Below are positions 16,825-25,965 of a stretch of 64,000 bases of DNA, piece by piece; within the stretch, counting starts at the first letter, position 1; every line of letters begins with the position of its first letter. The notes under the pieces were generated by a model. That model was not told the origin of the DNA. It did no database searches and saw only the letters and a program-made list of their open reading frames with translations. The DNA lies in NCBI RefSeq assembly GCF_003385235.1, contig NZ_PQIA01000015.1:1-64000 (forward strand), written 5' to 3'. A program made the translations under genes and the position numbers. Source of the DNA: Amycolatopsis circi. Lineage in GTDB: Bacteria > Actinomycetota > Actinomycetes > Mycobacteriales > Pseudonocardiaceae.

Positions 16825-17547
16825 ATGGCCGAGCTGAACTTCTACTTCGATCCGGTGTGCCCGTTCGCGTGGATGACCAGCAAGTGGGTCCGCCAGGTCG
16901 CCCGGCAGCGCTCGTACTCGGTGGACTGGCGGTTCATCTCGCTGCGGTTGCTGAACTCGCACCTGGACTACGCGACGCACTTCCCGCCGGAGTACGACGC
17001 CTCGCACACGGCTGGCTTGCGGTTGCTCCGCCTTGCGGCAGCGGTGCGCGCCTCGCATGGTCGGGAGGCGGTTGGTCCACTGTACGAGGTGTTGGGGGAG
17101 CAGAACTTCGAAAGCGGTCTGGTCGAGGACACTGCCGAGGCCCGGGCGGCCCACGGCACTCTTTCCGCGGCCTCTGCTGCTTTGTCGCGGGTTGGTCTTG
17201 ACGTGTCGCTTGCTTCCGCGGTGGATGATTCTCGGTGGGATGCGGAGATCCAGCGTGAGACCGATGAAGCGCTTTCGCTGACTGGCAAGGATGTCGGGAC
17301 GCCGATCCTGCACTTCCAGCCGCCGGAGGGGGTCGCGTTCTTCGGCCCGGTGATCAGTCGGCTGCCGTCGGATGCGGAGGCGGTGGAGTTGTGGGACCAC
17401 GTCGTGGGGTTGGCGAGGTTCGCGGGTTTCGCTGAGCTGAAGCGGAGTTTGCGGGAGATGCCGCAGCTGCCGTCGTTCGGGGTGGCGGCGGGGGAGACTG
17501 GGAAGGAACAGGATTGGCATGGCGGGAGCCGTAGGCTGAAGAAGTAG
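16825..17547 (+). CDS. DsbA-fold mycothiol-dependent nitroreductase/oxidoreductase (Rv2466c-like)
   Basis: Begins with a thioredoxin-fold strand and the active site FDPVCPFAW, where a single cysteine replaces the CxxC of DsbA, as in the Rv2466c family of mycothiol-dependent reductases. An alpha-helical insert (about 60-160) and the cis-proline segment GTPILHFQPP complete the DsbA/HCCA isomerase fold. The expected substrate class is electrophiles or mixed disulfides using mycothiol as cofactor. It follows the ArsR gene by 25 bp on the same strand and may be co-transcribed. Confidence 0.8.
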   Translation: MAELNFYFDPVCPFAWMTSKWVRQVARQRSYSVDWRFISLRLLNSHLDYATHFPPEYDASHTAGLRLLRLAAAVRASHGREAVGPLYEVLGEQNFESGLVEDTAEARAAHGTLSAASAALSRVGLDVSLASAVDDSRWDAEIQRETDEALSLTGKDVGTPILHFQPPEGVAFFGPVISRLPSDAEAVELWDHVVGLARFAGFAELKRSLREMPQLPSFGVAAGETGKEQDWHGGSRRLKK

Positions 17548-17580
17548 GCGGCGGCTCACCTCAGCCGAACTCCAGACCGC

Positions 17581-17790
17581 GTGACCTTCGAGCAGTACGT
17601 CATGCGGATGCCGAAGGCGGCGATGACGGTGGTTCTCGACGTTCCCGGCACGTCGGTTCAGGTGATGTGGCGGCATCGCCGGATTTTCGACCGGTGGGTT
17701 GGGGAACTCGGCCGCCGTTGCCGTCTGTGCGTGAGCGGATCGCCGGTCAGGGCGAGGAGAGGCCCAGGCATGGTTCCAGGCTGACCGCAT
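17581..17790 (+). pseudogene. Remnant of a NUDIX hydrolase gene
   Basis: Translation from the GTG at 17581 gives an N-terminus containing VQVMWRHRRIFDRWVGEL, which resembles the strand leading into the Nudix box of actinobacterial NUDIX hydrolases (usual form MWRHRF..DRWGWELPGG). After GEL the frame shifts: a neighbouring frame continues with a GEERP-like segment, and no intact Nudix box REXXEEXGU follows. It is probably a decayed gene. The 348-bp stretch 17548-17895 holds nothing else recognisable. Confidence 0.4.
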
Positions 17791-17895
17791 CGCGAACGCA
17801 GCCTCTGTGGCTTGCGTTACTCCGCCTGTCTTCTGGCGCTCCCGAACGTCTCGAACCTGACACACTGGGTTGTGACGACAACTCCGGGAGTGTCC

Positions 17896-18711
17896 ATGTC
17901 GCGCGACAGCTATCGGACAGTTCGTGCACCGGACGGCCTCGATCTGGCCGGCACCCTGACCGAGCCGGACGGCAGACCTCGGCACGCGGTGCTGCTCGTG
18001 CAGGGCGCGAGCGTCACGCGCGAGGAAGGCGGCTTCTTCACCCGGCTCGCCGCGGGGCTGGCCGAGGTCGGCATAGCTTCCCTGAGAGTCGACCTCCCCG
18101 GCCACGGCGAGAGTGAAGGCCGACAAGAGGATCTCTCGCTTTCCGCTCTGCTGAACGTGATTCGCGGCAGCATCGAGCATCTGTCCAGCGCCGTCCCGGG
18201 TGTGCCCATCTCGCTCGCGGCGGCGAGTTTTTCCGGCGGTGTCGCGGCGTACTACGCGGCCAAGCGACCGGACGACGTCGAGCGGCTGGTTCTGTTCAAC
18301 CCCCTCCTCGACTACCGCGGGCGGTTCATCGGCCAGAAGCCCGAGTGGTCGGCGGACGGCTACCTCAACGACGAAGGAGCCGCCGCTCTCAAGGAGCGGA
18401 ACTATCTCGAGCACGGGCCCGGTTTCCGGCTCGGCCGCGCGTTGCTCAACGAGGCGTTCTGGTTCGAGGCACGGCAAAACCTTTCCCGCATCACCGCGCC
18501 GACGCTCATCGTGCACGGCACCGAGGACACCTTCGTCCCGGTCGAGTCGTCGCGGACGGCCGACTGGGAGCTGACCTGCGAGCACCGGCTGGTCCAGCTC
18601 GACGGGGCGCAGCACGGCTTCGCGGTGGACGGCGATCCGGCGTACGCCGATCCGCGAACGCGAGCGTGGCAACGGCAGGTGATCCGCGAAGTCCAGGAAT
18701 GGCTGCGCTAA
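17896..18711 (+). CDS. Alpha/beta hydrolase (serine hydrolase, acyl-esterase type)
   Basis: A compact alpha/beta hydrolase of 271 residues. The oxyanion strand LLVQGAS, SLRVDLPGHGES, the nucleophile elbow ASFSGG (Ser in place of the first Gly), LIVHGTEDTFVP with the catalytic acid, and a late His in AQHGFAVDG are all in order. The short cap resembles dienelactone-hydrolase-like or BAAT-type esterases. Start is the ATG at 17896. It converges with the HTH/TPR regulator, whose stop lies 4 bp away. The substrate is unknown. Confidence 0.8.
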   Translation: MSRDSYRTVRAPDGLDLAGTLTEPDGRPRHAVLLVQGASVTREEGGFFTRLAAGLAEVGIASLRVDLPGHGESEGRQEDLSLSALLNVIRGSIEHLSSAVPGVPISLAAASFSGGVAAYYAAKRPDDVERLVLFNPLLDYRGRFIGQKPEWSADGYLNDEGAAALKERNYLEHGPGFRLGRALLNEAFWFEARQNLSRITAPTLIVHGTEDTFVPVESSRTADWELTCEHRLVQLDGAQHGFAVDGDPAYADPRTRAWQRQVIREVQEWLR

Positions 18712-18714
18712 CGG

Positions 18715-20091
18715 TCAGCTGTTCAGCGCCTCGCGCAATTCCCGTACGTCGGGGCGGTTGTGCCACGGCTTCAGCACGCCGACGACTCGGCGGAGTTCTT
18801 CCTTGGTGCGGCGCGAGTTCGTTTCCGCCGCGCGATGCGCGGAGATGAGGCCGGTTTGGGCCGCTTGGTCCGGTTCGCCGGAAAGGGCCAGCGAGTTCGC
18901 CATGAGGGACAGGAAGAACCCGTAGTCGCGACGGGAGAATTGGGTTTCCTTCAACGTTTTCTCGTACAGTTCGACCGACCGGCGCGGTTCGCCCGCTTCG
19001 GTGTAGCAGATAGCGGTCTGCATGTTCAGAAGAGTCGCGTTGAAATGCGCGCCCAGCGGCGATTCGGCCGGTCCGGCGTCGCCCAGCAGTTTCCAGGCGA
19101 CGTCGAGTTTCCGGTTCACCTGGTCTGCCGACGCGCCGAGCATCGCCTCCGCGCGGGCTTCCTGTTGGGCTGCCTCGGCTTGGAGTCGCTGGGGGAGTGC
19201 CCAGGGACCTTTGCGCACCGCCCTGGTGAGGATGAGCATGCGCCGCGGATCGCGTTCGTCGTAGGCGACTTGGGCTTTTTTGAGCAGAATGTAGCCCTGC
19301 ATCGTGCTGTCGCCCGCCGCCTGCGCCCATTCCATCGCGCGGTCGTGCCAGTACAGCGAATCTTCCATCTGCCTGCGGTCCCGGTAGAGCCATCCGGCGA
19401 ACTCCGCGCCCTCGGACCCGATTCGCAGAAGGTCCCGCTGATCGTCGGCGGTCGCGTCGCGGGCGATGCGGTCGATGATGTCCAGCACGCCGAGCGTCAT
19501 CGGAAGGGTTTTGGCCGCACCGCGTTCGCCGTCCTCGTATTTGTACTGGTCGAGCTGCCGCCGGAAATAGTGCGTGACGGTTTTGTCCATGTACCGCCGG
19601 GGATTCTCCACCGCTCGCGCGACGTGCTCGGCGCTGCCGATGCCGAGTGCGGGCAACGCCGCGACCGGCAGGCCGTTTTTGAGCAGTGAGCGACGACTGA
19701 GCGGGCTCATGGCGTCCCATTCTGTGGTCGGAGCCGCTGGCGGGGCCGCGTCGCCGAGAGCGGGCACGAGCCGGCCGAGGACGCTGGCCGCGACCGTGGC
19801 CCGGTCCAGCGGCAGCGCGACCGGCCGCCCGTCCACGATGACGGGGAGCAGCACGCTCGGCGGCCCCCGGAGGTCCGGCGCGGTGCCTTCCCGGAGCAGT
19901 TCCTCGAGCCGGGCTGGGCTGATGCGCAGAAGCCGGGCCAGCCGGTCGCGCCGGTGCGGACGAGGCTCGGACCGGCCGGATTCCCAGGCCCGGATGCTCT
20001 TTTCGTCCGCGGGGAGCAGCGCGGCGAGCTTTTCTTGCGTCAGGTTCGCCGCTTTGCGTGCCCGGACAAGCCCTTCTCGCCGTTCGCCCAT
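18715..20091 (-). CDS. HTH (XRE-type) regulator with TPR-like C-terminal region
   Basis: Residues 1 to about 65 are a Cro/XRE helix-turn-helix (LVRARKAANLTQEKLAALL, then ADEKSIRAWESGRSEP). The central region contains RRSLLKNGLPVAALPALG, which resembles a Tat signal but is internal. From about 230 onward the protein is helical, with TPR-like repeats. This architecture is common in differentiation and secondary-metabolism regulators of actinomycetes. ATG at 20091 has AAGGAG 9 bases upstream. It is divergent from a small membrane protein gene. Confidence 0.75.
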   Translation of the reverse strand: MGERREGLVRARKAANLTQEKLAALLPADEKSIRAWESGRSEPRPHRRDRLARLLRISPARLEELLREGTAPDLRGPPSVLLPVIVDGRPVALPLDRATVAASVLGRLVPALGDAAPPAAPTTEWDAMSPLSRRSLLKNGLPVAALPALGIGSAEHVARAVENPRRYMDKTVTHYFRRQLDQYKYEDGERGAAKTLPMTLGVLDIIDRIARDATADDQRDLLRIGSEGAEFAGWLYRDRRQMEDSLYWHDRAMEWAQAAGDSTMQGYILLKKAQVAYDERDPRRMLILTRAVRKGPWALPQRLQAEAAQQEARAEAMLGASADQVNRKLDVAWKLLGDAGPAESPLGAHFNATLLNMQTAICYTEAGEPRRSVELYEKTLKETQFSRRDYGFFLSLMANSLALSGEPDQAAQTGLISAHRAAETNSRRTKEELRRVVGVLKPWHNRPDVRELREALNS

Positions 20092-20274
20092 GGGCGACAC
20101 TCCTTCGCCACGAACCGGGGTCGTCAGATTACCGCAGGTGACCATGGGCGGGGCAAGGCAATTCGCTCGGTTGCCGCCCGCTTTTCGCCCGGTTTGCTGG
20201 CTGGTCCAGGCCACCGCCCGGCCCCATGGTGGTGGGGCACGCGAAGACACTTCCGAAGCTGAGAGGTGCATCGC

Positions 20275-20637
20275 ATGAAGGCAGCAGCGGCACTAGGCGA
20301 GGCGACCCGCACCGGCCGTCCGGCGGTGGTCATCGTGTGCTGCCTGCTGTTGCTGCTGGTCCTGCTCTCGATGTGGCTGTGGCGGGCGCGCCGCCCGATC
20401 CCGCCGGCGCGCGGACGGCTGACCGTCCGCGACCTCAAGGCCCGGCTGGACTACGAGGTCCAGGCCGAGATCCAGCAAGCCCGGCTGGCCGAATTCCGCC
20501 GGACGGCCGAGGAACTCGCCGCCGAACGCGCCGAAGACGACACCGAGGTCATTCCGAAGGTCGAGGACACGATCGTCTTTCCGGAGGTCCCGAAACCGCG
20601 AAAAGGAGAGAAACCCGATAAAGCTCGGTGCGGTTAG
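20275..20637 (+). CDS. Small single-pass membrane protein, unknown function
   Basis: This 120-residue protein has one strong membrane segment (VVIVCCLLLLLVLLSMWLW, about residues 20-40). A basic stop-transfer and an acidic, coiled-coil-like cytoplasmic helix (about 55-100, rich in Glu/Ala/Arg) follow. Start at ATG 20275 with GAGAGG 8 bases upstream; a GTG at 20266 is less likely. It may interact with the divergent HTH/TPR regulator, but nothing in the sequence proves this. Confidence 0.6.
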   Translation: MKAAAALGEATRTGRPAVVIVCCLLLLLVLLSMWLWRARRPIPPARGRLTVRDLKARLDYEVQAEIQQARLAEFRRTAEELAAERAEDDTEVIPKVEDTIVFPEVPKPRKGEKPDKARCG

Positions 20638-20670
20638 GAGCGTCCCGCCCATCGCTCACTGCACCGTTAC

Positions 20671-20720
20671 GCCTGCCCCAGCCTGGCGCGGCACGCCACC
20701 TCCCGCGGGCTGGGGCAGGC
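20671..20720. terminator. Hairpin between convergent small membrane protein and sigma-factor genes
   Basis: GCCTGCCCCAGCC (20671-20683) pairs exactly with 20708-20720 around a 24-base G/C-rich loop. It lies between two convergent 3' ends, consistent with a bidirectional terminator. Confidence 0.6.
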
Positions 20721-20763
20721 CCCATCCGTCTGCCGGTCGTTCCCGAGCAAAATGTATAACGGC

Positions 20764-21621
20764 CTATACGGTCTCGCGGAAAAGTGCGGCAATCTCGATC
20801 CTCGCCAACCGCTCGGGACTCACGATCACTTCATAAGCCTGCAAAAGACCGCCCCGGACCTCGATCTTCAGCACTCCCACCAGCCGCCCGGCCGGGGCGA
20901 GCACCAGCCCGACATCCCCGTCGACCAGCGCCAGTTCCGCCAGCCGCGCATTCCCCGCGAACAGCTTCGTCCCCTGCGCAACCTCGTCCGCCCCTCGCAG
21001 CACCGCAGCGGCACCGGGAGGCAGCATCGCCGGATCGGTACGCCGCACGACGTCCGGAGCCAGCACCGTCAGCAGCGTCGCCATGTCCCCGCCCCGAGCC
21101 GCGGACAGGAACGCCGTCACCACCTCCCGGTGCTCGGCCAGCTCCGCGACGGGAACAGCTGGTTCCCCGCGCACCCGCAACCGCGCGCGGCTGGCTAGTT
21201 TTTTCGCGGTCGCGGGCGTCCGGTCGAGGATCGGCCCGACCGCGTCGAACGGCACCGCGAACAGGTCGTGCAGCACGAACGCCACCCGTTCGGGCGGAGC
21301 CAGCCGGTCCAAGACCACCAGCAGTGCCCGGCCGACCTCCCCGGCCAGCAGGACCTCGTCTTCGGGAACAGCACCTCCGGCGGCATCAGGTACCGAAGAG
21401 ACGGGCGTTTCCCGGCGGGCCCGCAGTGCGTCCAGGCAGAGCCGCGACACGACAGTGGTCAGCCAGCCGCCGAGGTTGTCGACGCCGGACGTGCGGTTCA
21501 GCCGCAGCCACGACTCCTGCACGACGTCCTCGGCTTCCGCCGCGGAACCCAGCATGCGGTAGGCCAGCGCGTGCAGCCGCGGGCGGTCGTCTTCGAAGCG
21601 CCGTGCCAGTGCGTCGTCCAT
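20764..21621 (-). CDS. ECF sigma factor with SnoaL-like C-terminal domain (ECF41/SigJ type)
   Basis: Sigma region 2 (ALAYRMLGSAAEAEDVVQE) and region 4 (PPERVAFVLHDLFAVPFDAV, then TPATAKKLASRARLRV) occupy about residues 10-170. A NTF2/SnoaL-like extension (about 180-285) follows, as in ECF41 sigma factors whose C-terminus gates activity in place of an anti-sigma factor. ECF41 genes usually sit beside an oxidoreductase or carboxymuconolactone decarboxylase gene. Here the divergent neighbour is an FMN-dependent azoreductase. A matching promoter lies in the shared intergenic region. Confidence 0.87.
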   Translation of the reverse strand: MDDALARRFEDDRPRLHALAYRMLGSAAEAEDVVQESWLRLNRTSGVDNLGGWLTTVVSRLCLDALRARRETPVSSVPDAAGGAVPEDEVLLAGEVGRALLVVLDRLAPPERVAFVLHDLFAVPFDAVGPILDRTPATAKKLASRARLRVRGEPAVPVAELAEHREVVTAFLSAARGGDMATLLTVLAPDVVRRTDPAMLPPGAAAVLRGADEVAQGTKLFAGNARLAELALVDGDVGLVLAPAGRLVGVLKIEVRGGLLQAYEVIVSPERLARIEIAALFRETV

Positions 21622-21622
21622 C

Positions 21623-21649
21623 GGTCACCTTTTCCCGTCTCGATCCGTC
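21623..21649 (+). promoter_or_regulatory. ECF41-type promoter of the azoreductase gene
   Basis: GGTCACC (21623-21629), a 16-bp spacer and CGTC (21646-21649) match the published ECF41 pattern TGTCACA-N16-CGTC except at the first and last bases of the -35 box. It points toward the azoreductase, whose ATG is 45 bp downstream. Confidence 0.55.
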
Positions 21650-21693
21650 ATGGGAGTGCCGGCCCGAGGACCAAGGACGAGGAGAGGAACCGG

Positions 21694-22380
21694 ATGACCG
21701 TCATGCTAGCGCCCCTGCTGCACGTCGATTCGAGCGCTGACCGCGAGGCGTCGGTGAGCAGGCAGCTGGGCGCGTTGTTCGCCGACGAGTGGCGCAGAGG
21801 AGGCGGAACCGTGTGTCGCCGCGACGTTTCCGCCGAGCCGGTACCGCCGCTGCGCGAGGCGTACGCGCGGCTCGGCCGCCGGGTGGAACGCAAGGGAGTG
21901 CTGTCGCTGGAAGACATCGCGACACTGATCGCGGACGCGGACGAACAGCGCGAATGGGATCTGACGCTGCCGCTGGTCAACGAGATCAGGGAAGCTCGCG
22001 CCGTGCTGATCGGGGTGCCGATGTACAACTTCGGCGTGCCCGCGACGCTCAAGGCGTGGATCGACCGGATCAGTTTCCCCGGCGTGTTCGTCGATCCGGA
22101 CACTGGCCGGAAACTGTTGGCGGACAAGGACTTTGTGATTCTCAACGCCCGCGGCGGAGGATACGGTCCCGGCACGCCGCGGGAGAATTTCGAGTTCCAG
22201 GAGTCGTACCTGCGCGCTTATCTCGGCGACAAAGGCGTCGAGCGGCTGACGTTCGTGTCCGAGGAGTTCACCCGGGTCGGTGACGTTCCGGCGCTGGACG
22301 GGCTCGAAGACCTGGCCGCCGCGTCGCGCGCGGCGGCCAGGTCCCGGGTCGTAGAAACCGCTCAACGGCTCATCCGGTGA
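21694..22380 (+). CDS. azoR: FMN-dependent NADH-azoreductase / quinone reductase family
   Basis: Flavodoxin-like fold: an N-terminal strand and phosphate-binding loop (LLHVDSSADREASVSRQL), the FMN-contacting MYNFGVPATLKAWIDRI, and a late ARGGGYGPGTPRENFEFQ loop as in AzoR/AcpD proteins. Expected reaction is two-electron NAD(P)H-dependent reduction of quinones or azo compounds, a detoxification role. Start is ATG 21694 after GAGGAGAGG. The putative ECF41 promoter and divergent sigma gene suggest stress-dependent expression. It overlaps the convergent GH3 gene by 11 bp at the 3' end. Confidence 0.83.
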   Translation: MTVMLAPLLHVDSSADREASVSRQLGALFADEWRRGGGTVCRRDVSAEPVPPLREAYARLGRRVERKGVLSLEDIATLIADADEQREWDLTLPLVNEIREARAVLIGVPMYNFGVPATLKAWIDRISFPGVFVDPDTGRKLLADKDFVILNARGGGYGPGTPRENFEFQESYLRAYLGDKGVERLTFVSEEFTRVGDVPALDGLEDLAAASRAAARSRVVETAQRLIR

Positions 22381-25012
22381 GGTCGGAACACTTCCGCGCG
22401 TCCGGATCCTTCGCCCCGCCCGGCGACCACCGCACGTTCGCGAACGACGCCGAGAACGCGCCGTCGGTGTAGACGAGGAACGGCGTGTCGACGCTCTCGA
22501 AGTCCAGCCCGCTCGCGAAGCAGGACAACGGGATCTTCACCGTCGACTTCTGTCCGGCGGGCAGGTCGCCGAACAGTTTCGTGGCGTTGACCTCGGACGA
22601 GCACGGGTAGACGCAGTGCAGGCTGACCACCGTCCGGTTCACCGGCGGCGAATGCACGATCACGTCGAACTCGAGCGCGCCGTCCGCGTTGAGGTACCCG
22701 CGAAGGTCGTCCGTGCCGCCGGGATGCTGCGAGTACAGCTGCGCCGCGCCGGTGCCGGTCCACGTCGCCTTCAGGCCGTCGCCCTGGACGTTGACGTCGG
22801 CCGGCACCACGTTGATCTCCGGGTGCGACGCGGTGCCGTCGGGACCGATCTCGGTGCCGCCCCAGTTCGCCGCCGAGCCGATGAAACTCTTGTACGGCGC
22901 GACATCCGTGCGGTCGAAGATCGGCAGGTCCTCGGTCGCGGTGCCGCCGCCTCCGGTCGACCCGCAGCGGGCCGGGCCTTCGGTCTCGTCGAGCTTGCCG
23001 ACGGTGGTCCGCTGGTTCGACGTGAGGCCGTAGCCGAGCGCGAACAGCGGGTCGTAGCCGGGACTCCACGGGTTGAGCGGCGTCTGGCACGCGCTCTTCG
23101 GCCACGAATAGGACAGCTTGCCGTGGTACCCGCCGCGGTCCTTGCCGCGCACCAGCATGTCCGCGACGCCGCCGCCCTCAGTGCCGGGCAGCCAAGCGGC
23201 GACAAACGCGTCGGAACGGTTGAGTTCCTTGTTGACATACAGCGGACGCCCGCTGACGTACACGGTCACCACCGGCGTGCCCTTGCCGCTGACTTTGTCC
23301 AGCACCGCAAGGTCTTCCGGATACAGCTTCGCCGCTTCAAGGCTCTTCCGCTGCAGATCGCCGACGCCTTCCGCGTACGGAGTCTCGCCGACCACCGCGA
23401 TGACAGCGTCGTAACCCTTGGGGTCGACGGTGCCAGTGGGGTCAAAGGTGACGTTGGCGGTGCCGAGATCCTCCTTGAGCCCGGCGAGGATCGAGGTGGC
23501 ACCAGGGAAGTCCGCGTTGGTGTTCCCGGTGCCCTGCCAGGTCAGCGTCCAGCCGCCAGTCTGGTTCTGGATGCTGTCCGCGCTCTTTCCGACCACGAGC
23601 ACCTTCGCGTTGCGCGCCAAGGGAAGCACATTGCCGTTGTTCTTCAGCAGCGTCTGCGACTTGCGTACCGCGTCGCGAGCGAGCGCCTTGTCCGTGAGCG
23701 CGTCCGGCGAACCGGCGTACCAGCGCTGCGACGGCTTGCGCTCCTCGAACAGCCCGGCGCGCAGCTTGACCCGCAGGATCCGGGTGACCGCGTCGTCGAT
23801 GCGCGACATCGGGATCTCGCCGCCGCGCACCTGCGCGACCGTGTTGGCGATGAAGGCCTTCCAGTCGTTCGGGACCATCACGACGTCGATGCCCGCGTTG
23901 ATCGCGCGCGGGCAGCTGGCGTTGGTGCAGCCGTCCACCTGGCCGATGCCGTTCCAGTCGGACACGACCAGGCCGTCGAAGCCCATCTTGCCCTTGAGGA
24001 TCTGGTTGAGGACCTTGTCGCTGCCGTGGATCTTGCCCTCGTCGATGCCGAGGGCGGGGTTGGTCCAGCTGTTGAACGACGCCATGACCGTCTGCGCGCC
24101 CGCGGCGAGCGCGCCGTAATAACCCTGGCCGTGCAGGTTGATCATGTCCGCTTCCGAAGACGCGTTGACGCCCTGGTCCTGGCCGTTGGTGGTGCCGCCG
24201 TCGCCGATGAAGTGCTTGGCGGTGCCGATCACGCCGTTCGGCCCGATCCGCAGCCGCGCGCCTGCCTGCAAGCCGTTCATGGCTTCGTAGCCATAGGCGC
24301 GGGTGATGCGCGGGTCCTCGGAGAAGCCTTCGTAAGTGCGTCCCCAGCGATCGTCCTGCACCACGGCGAGGGTCGGCGCGAACGCCCAGTCCTGGCCCGT
24401 CGCCCGGATCTGCCGCGCGGTGGAGTTTTCGACGTCGCGCACCAGGCACGGGTCGTGCGCGGCACCGAGCGCGATGTTCTGCGGGAAAACAGTGGAGCCG
24501 TACACATTGTTATTTCCGTGCACGGCATCTATGCCCCAAATTACCGGAATCTTTGTCCTCGTGGCCTTGGCCGCGTCCCAATAGGAATCCGCGAGCTTGA
24601 GCCAGTCCTGCTGGCCGGCGTGCTTGTTCCCGCCCGGCCACGAGCCGCCGCCGTTGAGCACGGACCCGATGGAGTACTGGGTCACCTCGGCGGGCGTGAT
24701 CGCGCCGATCTCGGGCTGGGTCATCTGCCCGACCTTTTCTTCCAGCGACATGCCGGAGAGGATCTGCTTGATCCGCCATTCGTCGACCGGGTTCTGCGGC
24801 ATGGCGCTGCGCACCTTCGGCCAGTCCGACAGCTTGGGCAGCGAGTTTTCGATGCGGGCACAGCCGTTCCGGTCCAGCGCCGGGCGGCCGATGTCCGGCT
24901 GGCGCGGGGGAGCGGCGTGCGCGGCCTGCGCGGGGATCAGCCCGCCCATGAGGACGAGCGCGGCGAGCGCGACCCGGTTCCGGGCGCGCGGGGAGCGTGG
25001 AGGTCTGGCCAT
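22370..25012 (-). CDS. Secreted GH3 beta-glucosidase / exo-glucanase
   Basis: An N-terminal signal peptide (basic PRSPRARNR, hydrophobic core, AAHAA cleavage site) precedes a GH3 TIM barrel (about 80-420). KHFIGDGGT and the nucleophile Asp in GLVVSDWNG (about 353) are present. A GH3 C-terminal alpha/beta sandwich follows, ending with DPLFALGYGL (about 670). The last 190 residues form a further beta-rich domain, as in ExoP-like enzymes acting on 1,3/1,4-beta-glucans or cellodextrins. At 880 residues the length is right for that group. Export to the medium or cell surface is expected. Confidence 0.9.
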   Translation of the reverse strand: MARPPRSPRARNRVALAALVLMGGLIPAQAAHAAPPRQPDIGRPALDRNGCARIENSLPKLSDWPKVRSAMPQNPVDEWRIKQILSGMSLEEKVGQMTQPEIGAITPAEVTQYSIGSVLNGGGSWPGGNKHAGQQDWLKLADSYWDAAKATRTKIPVIWGIDAVHGNNNVYGSTVFPQNIALGAAHDPCLVRDVENSTARQIRATGQDWAFAPTLAVVQDDRWGRTYEGFSEDPRITRAYGYEAMNGLQAGARLRIGPNGVIGTAKHFIGDGGTTNGQDQGVNASSEADMINLHGQGYYGALAAGAQTVMASFNSWTNPALGIDEGKIHGSDKVLNQILKGKMGFDGLVVSDWNGIGQVDGCTNASCPRAINAGIDVVMVPNDWKAFIANTVAQVRGGEIPMSRIDDAVTRILRVKLRAGLFEERKPSQRWYAGSPDALTDKALARDAVRKSQTLLKNNGNVLPLARNAKVLVVGKSADSIQNQTGGWTLTWQGTGNTNADFPGATSILAGLKEDLGTANVTFDPTGTVDPKGYDAVIAVVGETPYAEGVGDLQRKSLEAAKLYPEDLAVLDKVSGKGTPVVTVYVSGRPLYVNKELNRSDAFVAAWLPGTEGGGVADMLVRGKDRGGYHGKLSYSWPKSACQTPLNPWSPGYDPLFALGYGLTSNQRTTVGKLDETEGPARCGSTGGGGTATEDLPIFDRTDVAPYKSFIGSAANWGGTEIGPDGTASHPEINVVPADVNVQGDGLKATWTGTGAAQLYSQHPGGTDDLRGYLNADGALEFDVIVHSPPVNRTVVSLHCVYPCSSEVNATKLFGDLPAGQKSTVKIPLSCFASGLDFESVDTPFLVYTDGAFSASFANVRWSPGGAKDPDARKCSDLTG

Positions 25013-25213
25013 CGACAGTCCGTTCTGCGGAGGGCGGCCCGGAGCGGGCCCGGTGATCCTGACCGGGCAAACCGGACTCCGTCAATCCGCCGACCGCAGT
25101 GGTTCAGTCCACTGACCGGACAGGAAACACGACAATCGCGCGGCCAGGCGGCTCCTCGCCGAACGGGGATAGATTGATCGCGTACGCACTGCAATCAATG
25201 GAGGACAAAGCGG

Positions 25214-25957
25214 ATGCGCAAGGAAAAGCTGGACGTTCCGGCCGCCGACGGGACCGCGGACGCGTACCTGGCCGTGCCGGACGGCGGGCCGCATCCCGGG
25301 GTGCTGCTGTTCCCGGACGCGTTCGGGCTCCGGCCGCGGATCGAGGAGATGGCCGACCGCATCGCCGAGGCCGGTTACGCCGTGCTGGCCCCGAACCTGC
25401 TCTACCGCGGCGGCCGGTCGCCGCTGGTCGACCTCGCCGCGCTGGAGGACCCGGAACGGCGGGGAGCGGAATTCGGCAAGCTGATGCCGCTGCTGGAAGC
25501 GCTCGACACCGAGACCATGACCCGTGACGCGGAGAAATACCTCGACTGGTTCGCCGCGCAGGACGGCGTCGCCGAAGGCCCGGTCGTGATCGCCGGCTAC
25601 TGCATGGGCGGCACGAACGCGCTGCGCGTGATCGAGGCGTTCCCGGACCGGGTCAAGGCGATCGCGTCGTTCCACGGCGGGCGCCTCGCCACCGACCAGC
25701 CGGACAGCCCGCACCTGCGGGTCGGCGCGATCACCGGCGAGGTGTACTTCGGGCACGCCGACCAGGACCCGTCGGCCACCGCCGAGCAGATCAAAACGCT
25801 GGAGCACGCCCTGGACGAGGCAGGCGTGACCTACCGGTCGGAGGTCTACGAGGGCGCGTCGCACGGCTTCACGATGTCGGACACGGCGGCGTACCACGAG
25901 GAGGGCGAGAAACGGCACTGGGAGAACCTGTTCGCGCTCCTGGAACGGGTTCGCTGA
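25214..25957 (+). CDS. Dienelactone hydrolase family protein
   Basis: Alpha/beta hydrolase of 247 residues with the family's cysteine nucleophile in VIAGYCMGGTNAL (about residue 137), a catalytic Asp around GHADQDPS and a His in YEGASHGFTM. Such proteins hydrolyse dienelactone in chlorocatechol breakdown, but most genomic members act on unknown esters or lactones. Start at ATG 25214 with GAGGA upstream. It is monocistronic and is followed by a palindrome. Confidence 0.87.
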   Translation: MRKEKLDVPAADGTADAYLAVPDGGPHPGVLLFPDAFGLRPRIEEMADRIAEAGYAVLAPNLLYRGGRSPLVDLAALEDPERRGAEFGKLMPLLEALDTETMTRDAEKYLDWFAAQDGVAEGPVVIAGYCMGGTNALRVIEAFPDRVKAIASFHGGRLATDQPDSPHLRVGAITGEVYFGHADQDPSATAEQIKTLEHALDEAGVTYRSEVYEGASHGFTMSDTAAYHEEGEKRHWENLFALLERVR

Positions 25958-25965
25958 CCTGCTGT

